Positions 52,460 to 62,045 of a DNA stretch of 64,000 nt are shown piece after piece. The notes beneath the pieces were generated by a model. That model was given only the letters and a program-made list of their open reading frames with translations, was not told where the DNA came from and did no database searches. Source of the stretch: Sepiola atlantica. Taxonomy: Eukaryota; Mollusca; Cephalopoda; Sepiida; Sepiolidae. The position numbers and the translations under genes were made by a program. The stretch is taken from positions 102,605,642 through 102,669,641 of the forward strand of contig OY744531.1 in NCBI GenBank assembly GCA_963556195.1, in the 5' to 3' direction. Numbering within the stretch: position 1 is the stretch's first letter; the number at the start of each line of letters is the position of its first letter.

Positions 52460-53090
52460 AACAAATCAACGTTTGGTGTTTTTTTTTTCTCTAAGTAATC
52501 AGAACTGAGTCAGGTATTTTTTGTCAACTCACAATAGTTCAGTCCCTTATTATCCTATTGAAATAATTAAATTACGCATTAGAAAGAATTACATTGGAAA
52601 GCAAATAGCAAGTCAGACAACCCCCACTGTCTGAAATAAATTAGGAAAGAAATCCTCCACTGTAATCTTTTACTCACTAAAGTGAACAGTAGGTGTTTTT
52701 TCTTCTTTAGGTCATCAGAAATGATAATAATAATTTATATATGAAAAATTAAATTACTGGTGTAATTCTATGATATGAAACAAAATATTTTTTTCGTCAT
52801 TTTTGACGGAGGGTGTATACTAGTTAAGAACATTGAGAAAGCTATGAATCCATAGTTTTTTTCCAACTAAATAGCAACTTGTGTTCAACTGATCGTATGC
52901 AATGAATCGTTTACAATAGCCATTGTATTTCTGCAATAAAAAAAAAAATCCAAAGTATTGATTTACAGGAAAGGAGACAAGCGAAAGCAAAATGGTCAGT
53001 TTACCGGCATTCAGAATGTCTGGTTTGCCGGCTGGCTTCATACCAGCTGAGTATATGTTCTTGACATCATTCTGGCAAAGATGGGCTGAC
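52460..53090. other. No gene recognised
   Basis: AT-rich intronic-looking DNA. Nothing recognised. Confidence 0.4.
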
Positions 53091-53094
53091 TTTC

Positions 53095-53225
53095 TGGTGT
53101 TCCTTCCCAGGCATCACCTCTTTCGATATAGGGGTGGAGTGCTTATTGCTGATCACCTGCCTATAGGGCCGTTTTTGGCTATTTTTTAATCCAATCAGTT
53201 CCCCTCTCAGGGGAGCTGGTTTTCC
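53095..53225 (+). mobile_element. Very diverged U2-headed SINE body (subfamily B)
   Basis: GTTCCTTCCCAGGCATCACC, GGGGTGGAGTGCTTATTGCT, TTTTTTAATCCAATCAGTTC and CTCAGGGGAGCTGGTTTTCC align in order to CCTTCCCAGGCTTTGCCTCC, GGGGAGGAGTAAGTTTATTGC, CAATTTTTAA and CGAGCGCTGGCTTTTC of the family. Identity is low. Confidence 0.4.
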
Positions 53226-53329
53226 CCACAAACCATCAAGTTTATAAATTTCAATATCTGGAATTTTTTTATCATGTCTGACAGAAAGGCAAATAAAAAA
53301 AAAAATGACGAATCGCCTTTAATAACGAA

Positions 53330-53620
53330 GCCTTTAAAAAGATGGAATTGTGAGATGTGTGCAGAACAGAAGACTTTGTTGGTATTGTCACATTGAAACA
53401 AATGGATGATAGTAGATGTAGGACAGTTGAGGTAACATGGTCAGTTCAAAAAGTAAGACCAAAGAAAACGTGGAAGGAATTGATAAGGATGGGCTTGAAA
53501 GAAAGCGGGATCAAGACCTCGTTTGGAAGTCTATTTTTAAAAGCTGTTCCACGCATGGTAGCATGTACAACAAACGTTAAACTGAGGAGGAGGAGGAGGA
53601 GGAGGAGGAGGAGGAGGAGG

Positions 53621-53663
<43 letters not shown>

Positions 53664-53665
53664 TG
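53330..53665 (+). mobile_element. RTE-type LINE 3' end with (GGA)n(TGA)n tail
   Basis: The plus frame DSRCRTVEVTWSVQKVRPKK TWKELI matches the last ORF2 block at 55238 (SRCRTVEVAGSVHRGR). The 3' UTR AGTCTATTTTTAAAAGCTGT and CGCATGGTAGCATG lead into GGA and TGA repeats. Confidence 0.75.
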
Positions 53666-54165
53666 AACTTGAACAGCAAAGATACGACCATCATCAAATG
53701 AATCCCAATTCCTCATGTCTGCCAGAAAAAAAAACAAAGTAAAAAAGAGAGGATCATGAATCTTGAATATATTTCTGTCAAGTCTATTTTAACTTATGGA
53801 CGTGAGTATTAAAATATCAGCCTGTCTTTAAAAAAAAAAAACAGTTTCAAAAGCTTGGCTCGTGTAGATTTGAAGATATTTACATTTATATAAAAAAATA
53901 TTTTAAAAAGGAGAATTTTCCAGTGTTTCTTATTCAACACTCTTTAAAACTAATGGCTCAAAAATTGGTGCAAGTTAGAAATCTATTTTTTACTGTCAGT
54001 ACGCACCGTGCCAATAGCCAATTTTCTTTGCATAGACATATGTGATATTGAAAATGATTCTTTTGTCTGATTGCGTCATAAAACCTTAACAGAAGTTAGA
54101 CTTTCAGTTGAGTTTGTCACTATTTTTTTTACTTCCTCTCCAGGAGGTTAGACACAAGGTCAGGT
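53666..54165. other. No gene; U2-SINE 3' tail fragment at 54130-54165
   Basis: ACTTCCTCTCCAGGAGGTTA GACACAAGGTCAGG matches the (inverted) 3' end of subfamily A (TACTCCTCTCCAGGAGTTAG GCACAAGGCCAG). The rest is unannotated. Confidence 0.45.
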
Positions 54166-54174
54166 GTCGGTTTT

Positions 54175-54280
54175 GATGAATGTGTTTCTGTGGAACGAAC
54201 TGGATTCGAACCCGGCACACGCAGGTCCTCAGTGTGCCCCGTTAACCACTTAACCTACCCTGCCACGTTTGTCACTGTTT
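54175..54280 (-). mobile_element. tRNA-like SINE head or tRNA pseudogene
   Basis: The minus strand GTGGCAGGGTAGGTTAAGTG GTTAACGGGG has an A box and GCCGGGTTCGAATCCAGTTC a canonical B box. GCACAC/GTGTGC pairs as an enlarged anticodon stem around an 11-base loop, and GTGG/CCAC pairs as part of an acceptor stem. The anticodon arm is not standard, so a functional tRNA is unlikely. Confidence 0.6.
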
Positions 54281-54289
54281 GCTCGCAAG

Positions 54290-54569
54290 CCTAGCATCCA
54301 TATTGCTTGAGCAATCGTCACCAAACTTTGACAAATATCGGTCATAACTTGAAACTGATTTAATTTGGGGATATCTAGGTCAAGGGTCAAGGTCTCAGGA
54401 AAGGGTCAAAGTCAGTCTTTTAGCAATAACCGGTTTTGTTTATCGTAGAGACTTGCTACTTGGCACATGAAGTCCCACATCTTATATGACCCTGACCTTT
54501 TAAATTTGGGTCAAGGTCGACATTTTGAGAGAATTTCAACTTCTGATTTTTTCCAAATTTGTGTGTATG
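54290..54569 (+). repeat. Dispersed repeat rich in GGTCAAGGTC motifs
   Basis: ACCAAACTTTGACAAATATC, CTAGGTCAAGGGTCAAGGTC, AAGGGTCAAAGTCAG and GGGTCAAGGTCGAC (54300-54520). I recall repeats of this style (GGTCAAGGTCA, ACCAAACTTGG) as common in molluscan and other invertebrate genomes. Interrupted on the right by the U2-headed SINE at 54585 and resumes after 54917. Confidence 0.5.
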
Positions 54570-54584
54570 AATCTGATGCTGTTT

Positions 54585-54917
54585 TATTTACTCCTCCCCA
54601 GGAGTTAGGCACAAGGTCAGTTTTATCTTACTCCCACAAGTAAGATATGACCCAAGATCGGGTCGAGAAAGTGGGGTTTGAAAAGCCAGCGCTCGAGAGG
54701 TGAGCACTCTGGCCATTTAAAAATTGCCTGGGCAGCCCCGTCGGCATTCCCCGGTAGGGGCGCCTCAGACAGTAAGCAATAAACTTACTCGTCCCCAAAG
54801 AGGAGAGGCAAAGCCTGGGAGGGTGGACCTCCTAGAACTGCACAGGACAGGCGTGCAGTATCCATCGGAACAGATACTACACTTTGATCTTAGCCAAAAG
54901 GCCAAGAATCACCCCAT
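54585..54917 (-). mobile_element. U2-snRNA-headed SINE with 15-bp target duplication
   Basis: It has the U2 head at the right (minus-strand ATTCTTGGCCTTTTGGCTAA), an internal deletion of the linker between head and body, the subfamily-B insert GCGCTCGAGAGGTGAGCACT, yet the subfamily-A 3' end (TTTACTCCTCCCCAGGAGTTAG inverted), so it is an intermediate or a chimera. Perfect direct repeats AATCTGATGCTGTTT flank it (54570-54584 and 54918-54932). Confidence 0.92.
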
Positions 54918-55237
54918 AATCTGATGCTGTTTGATAACAGTAACACCATGCAACATTTCATCCTGATTAATTTTTGTGCTCTCAACGTTTCCATGGCATA
55001 ACTTAGTGAATACTTCATATAATTGACTTCTGATATATTTTGTGCTATCAGGAATGAATGGAGTATATTCAGGGAACTTTTTCCATGATTAAACAGCAGA
55101 GTATTACCACTGTCGACCAAGGGAAGAATCTATCAAGCATGTGTACACAGTGTGATGATGTATAGAGTGGAACCTGGCCAGTGATGGTTGATTACATGCG
55201 TTGCACGGAGAGAAATGATATAGGAATGATACGATAA

Positions 55238-55605
55238 ATGGATCATGTGAGTCTAAAAGACAGGCTTAGTTCTGATGACCTCAGAGGAAGATTAAATCTG
55301 GACAGTATAGGGAGATGTGTGCATAAGAGTAGACTTCGATGGTATGACCATGTTGAAAGAATAGATAAGAATTCTTGGGTTAGTAGATGTAGAACAGTTG
55401 AGGTTGCAGGGTCAGTTCACAGGGGAAGGCTAATAAAGATATGAGAAAAAGTGATTTGTGTGGACTTGAGAGAAACGGATAAATCAAGACCTATCCAAAG
55501 ATTGGTTTGTTTGGAAGTCGATTTCTAAGAGCTGTATAAACACATTTCTAAGAGCTGTATAAACACATGCCAGCATGTAAAATCGATGATGATGATGATG
55601 ATGAT
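55238..55605 (+). mobile_element. RTE-type LINE 3' end
   Basis: The plus frame HVSLKDRLSSDDLRGRLNLD, RCVHKSRLRWYDHVERIDKN and SRCRTVEVAGSVHRGRLIKI is the conserved C-terminus of the ORF2. Then a 26-base tandem duplication (TTTCTAAGAGCTGTATAAACACA twice), ATGCCAGCATGTAAAATCGA and (TGA)n. Least decayed of the LINE tails here. Confidence 0.85.
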
Positions 55606-56012
55606 GTTATCATGAGAGGTTTTCATGTACTTTATTCCAAGAAATAATGTTTGCAAACTTTGAAGATATTTTTTCTATTGCATCTGAGTATCACACCAGG
55701 TGGTAAACAATGCTAATCTTGAACAGGGACACGAAACGAAAAAAAAAACAAAAAAACTGACTGCATACATAACTGTTTATATCATATGTGAATATCTACG
55801 CAACAGTAACGAGAAAAATATTTTGGTAATTAAACGTTGCAAACTTATCTATTTGGTTGTTTGTTCGTTACTTTCCGACAGTTTCTACCATATTGTCTAC
55901 CATATTGAATGTGAAAGAACTGTTGAGAAATAATTGAAATGGACGTTAGTTTATTTGAAACTCTTCATAATAGTACAAAAATATTCTAGTCTATAAGACA
56001 TAAATGCTTATA
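55606..56012. other. No gene recognised
   Basis: A 77-codon frame (55700-55933) is not recognisable. Ends at a (TA)n tract (56013-56034). Confidence 0.4.
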
Positions 56013-56035
56013 TATATATATATATATATATATAT

Positions 56036-56265
56036 GAAGAAGAATGGAAATGAATTAGAGAAGCAAAAGCCAAATCAAAATTCAATTCAATTGCTCAGAG
56101 CAAGGTATATTCCGCAAAAAGGCAATTTATTCAAGTTAAATTTTCCTTAAGCCAGGCTTTTCAAAGATCAAAATCTTATCATCAGAGGAAGTCGCTGGGA
56201 TAGATAAGTTGGCAATGGCCAAGATTTAAAATTTGAAAAAATGAAATAAAAGTTGTAGGGAAAGA
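56036..56265 (+). repeat. Dispersed element with TCATCAGAGGA core
   Basis: Close match to 28030-28265 over its whole length and in the same orientation relative to a preceding (TA)n tract. Followed by sequence (56266-56620) with no recognised gene. Confidence 0.8.
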
Positions 56266-56617
56266 AACGCAGGGCAAAACTCTGCCCGAATGCAAGCAAA
56301 TGTCCGATTGCTAAAAAGTCCGGTGTCGAAAAGTCCAGCGGAGAGAATAAGATGTAGATAGGTAGGTTTCCATCTAACGTTAGTGATGAACTTCTTCACA
56401 GATTGGATAAGCTTGCAAATATAGGTTTCATTTGAGGGAATGGGTATATTTTTTGCCGAAAGCGGGAGGAATTCCTTGTTGAACATATCACAAATAGGAG
56501 GAAAAAGCTCAACTAAGTAGGAGCTTCTTCATATCTACCTGTTCTATCCTGGATATTGAGCTGTATACTCTTCACAATAGGTTTTACCTTTTCTAAAAGT
56601 TCGCTTTTAGTACACCT

Positions 56618-56620
<3 letters not shown>

Positions 56621-56660
<40 letters not shown>
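56621..56660. repeat. (TA)n microsatellite
   Basis: Pure AT run preceding a foldback element. Confidence 0.95.
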
Positions 56661-56663
<3 letters not shown>

Positions 56664-57080
56664 ATTATTAAATAACACGGAGTCTTTTTGCTTGATAAGA
56701 CTTTTTTTTATTTTTTCAAATTTCCGAATCGTCCATTTAGTGTTTCAGTGAAATTGCTGTATGTAAGTTCCATGTGTTTCTTGTTCCATTTTCTTTTCTT
56801 TTTTTGCGAGTACTTTCGATTTGATTCGTCAAATCATCTTCAGGCGATGTTAATTTTGGTTTCTTAAAAATATGTCTTTACTGTTGAGTTTTTATTATTG
56901 TTATTATAACGGCCAGTAATTTACAACTTAAAAGAAGCGTCTATAATAGTGAGTTGTTACATGAGAGCGTGATTACGTTCTAAGAGCGTGCAAGTTTCAA
57001 AAGTTTGAAAAAATACTCAACAAATAAAAAAAAAGTCTTATCAAGCAAAAACACTCAGTGTTATTTAATAATTTTTGCCT
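56661..57080. mobile_element. Foldback element with SINE-like centre
   Basis: The left arm ACATTATTAAATAACACGGA, GTCTTTTTGCTTGATAAGAC is inverted at 57030-57078. The centre contains TTTCGATTTGATTCGTCAAA TCATCTTCAGGCGATG, again a TCTTCAGG core in the middle of inverted arms. (TA)n on the left, TATATATGTATATATG on the right. Confidence 0.75.
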
Positions 57081-57234
57081 AGATGAAAATATGCTGCCTA
57101 AATACACACAATATATATATGTATATATGTATATATAATATTTAAATGTTGAATTAAATTAAAGATAATTTAATTATCGTTTAATAATAATCTATCGTCA
57201 TATTATAAAGCTCAATATATTGGATAGAGCAATC

Positions 57235-57445
57235 AATTCTAGAGATGAAAGATGAGAATAAAAATATTAAAGATGCAATATTTATTAGAACATCAAAAGT
57301 TCAGAGCAAGGAGTTTAATATCCTTAATCCATGGATTTTCAAAGATAAACTCTTTTCATCAGAGGATAGAGAAAAACCGACAATGTAATTGTAAATATTA
57401 TCGGCAACATTTAAGTTTGAAAATTTTACATAAGATAAAATAAAA
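57235..57445 (+). repeat. Dispersed element with TCATCAGAGGA core, diverged
   Basis: AAAAGTTCAGAGCAAGGAGT, GATTTTCAAAGATAAACTC, TTTTCATCAGAGGATAGAG and AAGTTTGAAAATTTTACATA follow the order of the 28030 and 56036 copies. Confidence 0.6.
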
Positions 57446-57580
57446 ACAAAGACTAAAAGGTAAAGAGTCTAATGTTGAGATGAGAACGTAGAGTCAGGGT
57501 GGATGCTGTCCAAAAACTCGTCAAAATAAAAACAGCTGTTATATTGGAAATGAATATATATATATATATATATATATATA

Positions 57581-57958
57581 CAGGGTGGGCCAAAATAAGG
57601 GTCCTATCTTTAAATTTGAATAACTTGAATTTGAATAACTTCCACAAAATAAAAGTTAAACTCACCAAACTTTATGTGTGTGTAGACTGACCCTTCCAAG
57701 ATTTTTCGAAATAAACAAAACAAATTTTAGCCGAAAAACACTTAAAACTTACAAAAACTAAAGTATTGTTTTTTACACTGTTTTGAGTTTTTTAAGCAAA
57801 AATAATGTTTTCTAAATGAGGGTACGTTCCTTAGGGCTAAAACGGCTCATGCTTGCTTCGGAAGGGGTCCTTTACTTATTCTAAAAAAAAAAAAAAAATC
57901 AATAAATAAAAAAAGTTATGAATTTTTAAAAATAGGACCCTTATTTTTGCCCACCCTG
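57581..57958 (-). mobile_element. Internally deleted DD41D mariner-type element (MITE)
   Basis: Same ends (CAGGGTGGGCCAAAATAAGG / GCCCACCCTG) and same internal deletion junction (TTTTCTAAATGAGGGTACGT, i.e. codon 11 joined to the 3' end at CAT) as 24861-25230, in the opposite orientation. It has a private 13-base duplication (GAATAACTTGAATTTGAATAA) near the left end and a 4-base internal loss. Inserted in (TA)n. Confidence 0.9.
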
Positions 57959-57974
57959 TATATATATATATATA

Positions 57975-58800
57975 TTCCATGATAAATGTCAGTATACTGA
58001 AATCATATGCCCTTAATAGTGTTAAGATGAAAATTCATATACACTAAATGTACAAAAGCAAGGAAATTCCCAAATTCTTACATTTTAATTGTCATTAAGG
58101 GTATGACTACATATCAACCAAACCCTTTCATTATCACATCACTACAGTATAAATCTCTATGCATGAGTGGATGAAGTGTGTGAGGTGTGCTGAAGAAAAA
58201 TTCCTACCAGTAAAATACATAGCCCTGTTGTGCTTGCATACCCTTAATGACAATAAAAGTGTAAAAATTTGGGAATTTCCTTGCTTTTGTACATTTAGTG
58301 TATATGAATTTTCATCTAAACCCTATTAAGGGCATATGATTTCAGTATACGTGCATTTTTCATGGAATGTCACTACTTTTGTAAATGCTATGCCTCAATA
58401 CAATGGTCATTTTTAAGGTTTTTTGGAATTCGTCGAAAACTAAGGTATATGGTAAACTGAAATTAAAATGCCATCAACTAGACTCTAGAACCTCTATCTA
58501 CCAAAAATCAGCTGAATCCATCAAATAGTTGATGAGATACAGGGTGGCACATACGTACATACACACAGATAACATGATTTCATGATTTAACTTTCTGGCT
58601 CTCTGGGTTGCCTTGACTAATGATGCTGAAATTCTACACACTTATAGAACCTATCAAATAAACATTTTGTGCAAAGTTTTAACTAATTTTGTTTATTGGT
58701 TTTTGAGTTATGATTGATCAAAGAAATGAGATTTCCAACATAGGCCATTCTTGAAGTCTATTAAGGGATAGAGCGCTCTCGCGCCTCCCTTGATATACTA
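57975..58800. mobile_element. Large inverted-repeat element, right half (copy B)
   Basis: Arm 1 (57975-58105) and arm 2 (58237-58367) are about 130-bp reverse complements (TTCAGTATAC / GTATACTGAA, CTTTTGTACATTTAGTG / CACTAAATGTACAAAAG, GTATG.. / ..CATAC) around a 130-base loop (GCATGAGTGGATGAAGTGTG). The body 58368-58800 is the reverse complement of the body of copy A (31990-32716). No ORF recognised. Confidence 0.8.
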
Positions 58801-59190
58801 TGGAACTGGCAATAGAGTAAAGAAAGACAAGTAATGTGTTGTATGAGAAAGAGGCTGTAGGGTAGAGAAGAAAATACCCCTTCACTAGATTGTGGGGTTG
58901 ATTTTGTACTCTGTCAAGGCAAGTAAGAGAACTTTAGGTGGCACCTCTCCAGATGTGGCAGCAATACTCTATCTTATGCAGGTAGAGAATCGCTTCCTTG
59001 GTGAGCAGATAGATACAAAAAAAAACAAAAACAAACTCCCTTATTCTCTACAAATTTTGGTTCCCGACTTTTGTAATCAAATTCATCTTGTTTACATCAA
59101 AAATAATACTAATACTTCAGTCTGCTCCTGTTGATTTTTGAAATCTTCTTGAATATATACGACATTTCATCTCTTAGTATTACACATTTC
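58801..59190. other. No gene recognised; possible upstream LINE sequence
   Basis: An 80-codon frame (58892-59134) carries no motif I can name, but lies directly upstream of an RNase H-bearing LINE fragment and may be part of the same element. Confidence 0.3.
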
Positions 59191-59194
59191 TATA

Positions 59195-59740
59195 AACAGG
59201 ATCGTCAAAGAAAAATGGCAACAATCTTTGAATGAATATCAAGGAAACAAGTTGCACAAGATTTGACCAACTATTGATGAGTGGCATCCAGGCTACAGAA
59301 AGGCAAAAAGAGAAGAGGTTGCAGTAGCCAGACTTTGTATCGATCATACATATCCCTACTTATAAACATTTATTGGATGGTGAAGAGTCTCCAGTGCGTA
59401 TTTCATGCCAAGAACCATATACAGTTAACCATATATTAGTAGACTGGCGGGATCTCCAGCAAACCCAGAGAAAAAACTACAATTCAAACAACCTAAAGAA
59501 CCTATTAAAAAACCCTAACCCTAAACACTGATCCGAGCAACATCTTAGACTTCATTACGGAAATTAGACTCTGCAATTAGACTCTGCAATAAAATTAAAC
59601 CTCAAACTATTTAAAAAAACAAAAAAAATAATTATCCTACCTATAGGATCCTATCCGATAACTTCATTCAGCATTAAGTAACCCATTGATTGTTGAAATG
59701 CTGTAAAACAAACAAAAACAAAAACCTTAGTGTTACACAC
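59195..59740 (+). pseudogene. LINE ORF2 3' end with RNase H-type region
   Basis: The plus strand reads KWQQSLNEYQGNKLHKI, PTIDEWHPGYRKAKREEVAV ARLCIDHTY and, after frame changes, an HTFIGW/ESPVRISCQEPYTVNHI-like stretch, the signature of the end of Jockey/I-type non-LTR retrotransposon ORF2 (RNase H followed by a ...R.GHT.LTH..LL....P.C..C motif). Several stops. The 3' end CATTAAGTAACCCATTGATT and GAAATGCTGTAAAACAAACA is shared with 39707-39955 and 45770. A CCCTAACCCTAAAC motif occurs at about 59512. Confidence 0.7.
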
Positions 59741-59777
59741 AAAAAAAAAAGTTATGTATACATATAGACATTAAAAA

Positions 59778-61090
59778 GAGTCATTACTATATGAGCTATT
59801 AAATTATGACTGGTCCGCATTCTAAAGAGTCATTACTATACGAGCTATTAAATTATGACTGATCCGCATTCAAAAGAGTCATTACTATACAAGCTATTAA
59901 ATTATGACTGGTCTGCATTCAAAAGAGTCATTACTATACAAGCTATTAAATTATGACTGGTCCGCATTCAAAAGAGTCATTACTATACGAGCTATTAAAT
60001 TATGACTGATCCGCATTCAAAGGAGTCATTACTATACAAGCTATTAAATTATGACTGGTCTGCATTCAAAAGAGTCATTACTATATGAGCTATTAAATTA
60101 TGACTGGTCCGCATTAAAAAGAGTCATTACTATATGAGCTATTAAATTATGACTGATCCACATTCAAAAGAGTCATTACTATACAAGCTATTAAATTATG
60201 ACTGGTCCGCATTCAAAGGAGTCATTACTATACAAGCTATTAAATTATGACTGGTCTGCATTCAAAAGAGTCATTACTATACAAGCTATTAAATTATGAC
60301 TGGTCCGCATTCAAAAGAGTCATTACTATACGAGCTATTAAATTATGACTGATCCGCATTCAAAAGAGTCATTACTATACAAGCTATTAAATTATGACTG
60401 GTCCGCATTCAAAAGAGTCATTAATATACGAGCTATTAAATCATGACTGATCCGCATTCAAATGAGTCATTACTATACAAGCTATTAAATTATGACTGGT
60501 CCGCATTCAAAAGAGTCATTACTATACAAGCTATTAAATTATTACTGATCCGCATTCAAAAGAGTCATTACTATACGAGCTATTAAATTATGACTGGTCT
60601 GCATTCAAAAGAGTCATTACTATACGAGCTATTAAATTATGACTGATCCGCATTCAAAAGAGTCATTACTATACAAGCTATTAAATTATGACTGGTCCGC
60701 ATTCAAAAGAGTCATTACTATACGAGCTATTAAATTATGACTGATCCGCATTCAAAAGCGTCATTACTATACAAGCTATTAAATTATGACTGATCCATAT
60801 TCAAAAGAGTCATTACTATACAAGCAATTAAATTATGACTGGTTCGCATTCAAAAGAGTCATTACTATACAAGCTATTAAAATATGACTGATCCGCATTC
60901 AAAAGAGTCATTACTATACGAGCTATTAAATTATGACTGATCTGCATTCAAAAGAGTCATTACTATACGAGCTATTAAATTATGACTGGTCCGCATTCAA
61001 AAGAGTCATTACTATACAAGCTATTAAATTATGACCGATCCGCATTCTAAAGAGTCATTACTATACGAGCTATTAAATTATGACTGATCT
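59778..61090. repeat. 49-bp satellite, about 27 copies, with alternating variants
   Basis: The unit is GAGTCATTACTATACGAGCT plus ATTAAATTATGACTGATCCGCATTCAAAA. Two linked variants dominate: TACGAGC with GACTGATCC, and TACAAGC with GACTGGTCC; they alternate irregularly, indicating a two-unit higher-order repeat later scrambled. Confidence 0.95.
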
Positions 61091-61927
61091 GGATTAACTT
61101 ATGACCATTTTGTTTCCGTGGAGTATAAATCCAATTCATATGGTAATATTACTTTCATCGTCGAAAAAAAACAAGTCTTATATTGCTTTATTAGGAAAAT
61201 GGACTTTCTTTTTTTGAGATAAATTAAATACATTCAAGAACTATAACCAATGGTTACGATGGAGACACAAATGAGGAAGAATGAAAATACAGTTAAACCA
61301 GTTAACCATGTTTAAAGATCATTTTGTATATATATATCTATTGTTTTACTAGACATAGCCGTGAACCGTTGGGTCACAAACACTGCAACTATTTATGTTA
61401 CTATAATTACATTAAAAAATTCATCAACTGTGACTAATCTTTTGGGACATTCTTCTTGTATAATGAAAATAATAAAACTTCTATATTATTCCTGTAATTA
61501 TCATCATTTATTTAATTATTATTGATTATTATTATTATTATTATTATTATTATAAAGACGTAAAAAGATTTATTATTTTGCCATCTAAAATAAATGACGA
61601 CACTGATAAAAGATATTCACTCTTTCTCTCAATTGCTCACAGAGACCTTATGAAATATTAGAGAGTGGTTGTATCAACATAGAGTGAGAGGGTGCGCAAG
61701 AAATACATAGATAGCTAAGAGAAAGAGATGGGTAGCTTGTTCAGTTAATTATCAATTATGGATAATTTGAAGAAAACATAAATTTTGTAAAACATAACTC
61801 AATCCCAGAACTAAGGTATATTTTAACATGTATTTTGTGTTGTTAAAGTTTATAGTAAAAAAAGCTGTAGTGAATCAAATGCGGATGAAGTCACATTTAG
61901 TATAATAATATATTTGCTACTAGATGA
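61091..61927. other. No gene recognised
   Basis: Contains (ATT)n at about 61517-61550 and TACTAGACATAGCCGTGAAC at 61349. No coding sequence seen. Confidence 0.4.
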
Positions 61928-62045
61928 ACATACAGCACAATCATGCTGACACACTGGTTCTCCGTTAGATCACCGAAGTTAAGCAACGTTGAGCCTGGTC
62001 AGTACTAAAATGGGTTACCATTTGGGAATACCAGGTGCTGTATGT
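61928..62045 (+). rRNA. 5S rRNA-like sequence (SINE head or pseudogene)
   Basis: Aligned end to end with animal 5S rRNA: GATCACCGAAGTTAAGCAAC, GTTGAGCCTGGTCAGTAC and TTTGGGAATACCAGGTGCTG are nearly canonical. Helix I differs in sequence from usual 5S but is perfectly paired: ACATACAGCA (61928-61937) with TGCTGTATGT (62036-62045). The centre TAAAATGGGTTACCATTT departs from the conserved TTGGATGGGTGACCGCCT, so a functional ribosomal gene is unlikely. There is no T-run terminator; sequence shared with other loci follows directly, which suggests a 5S-headed SINE (SINE3 type). Confidence 0.8.

Noticed and set aside
54175..54280. Functional tRNA gene
   Set aside because: A and B boxes are good, but the anticodon arm has an 11-base loop and the acceptor stem is incomplete.
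61928..62045. Functional 5S rRNA gene
   Set aside because: The central promoter and loop region is degraded and there is no terminator; shared SINE-like sequence follows directly.
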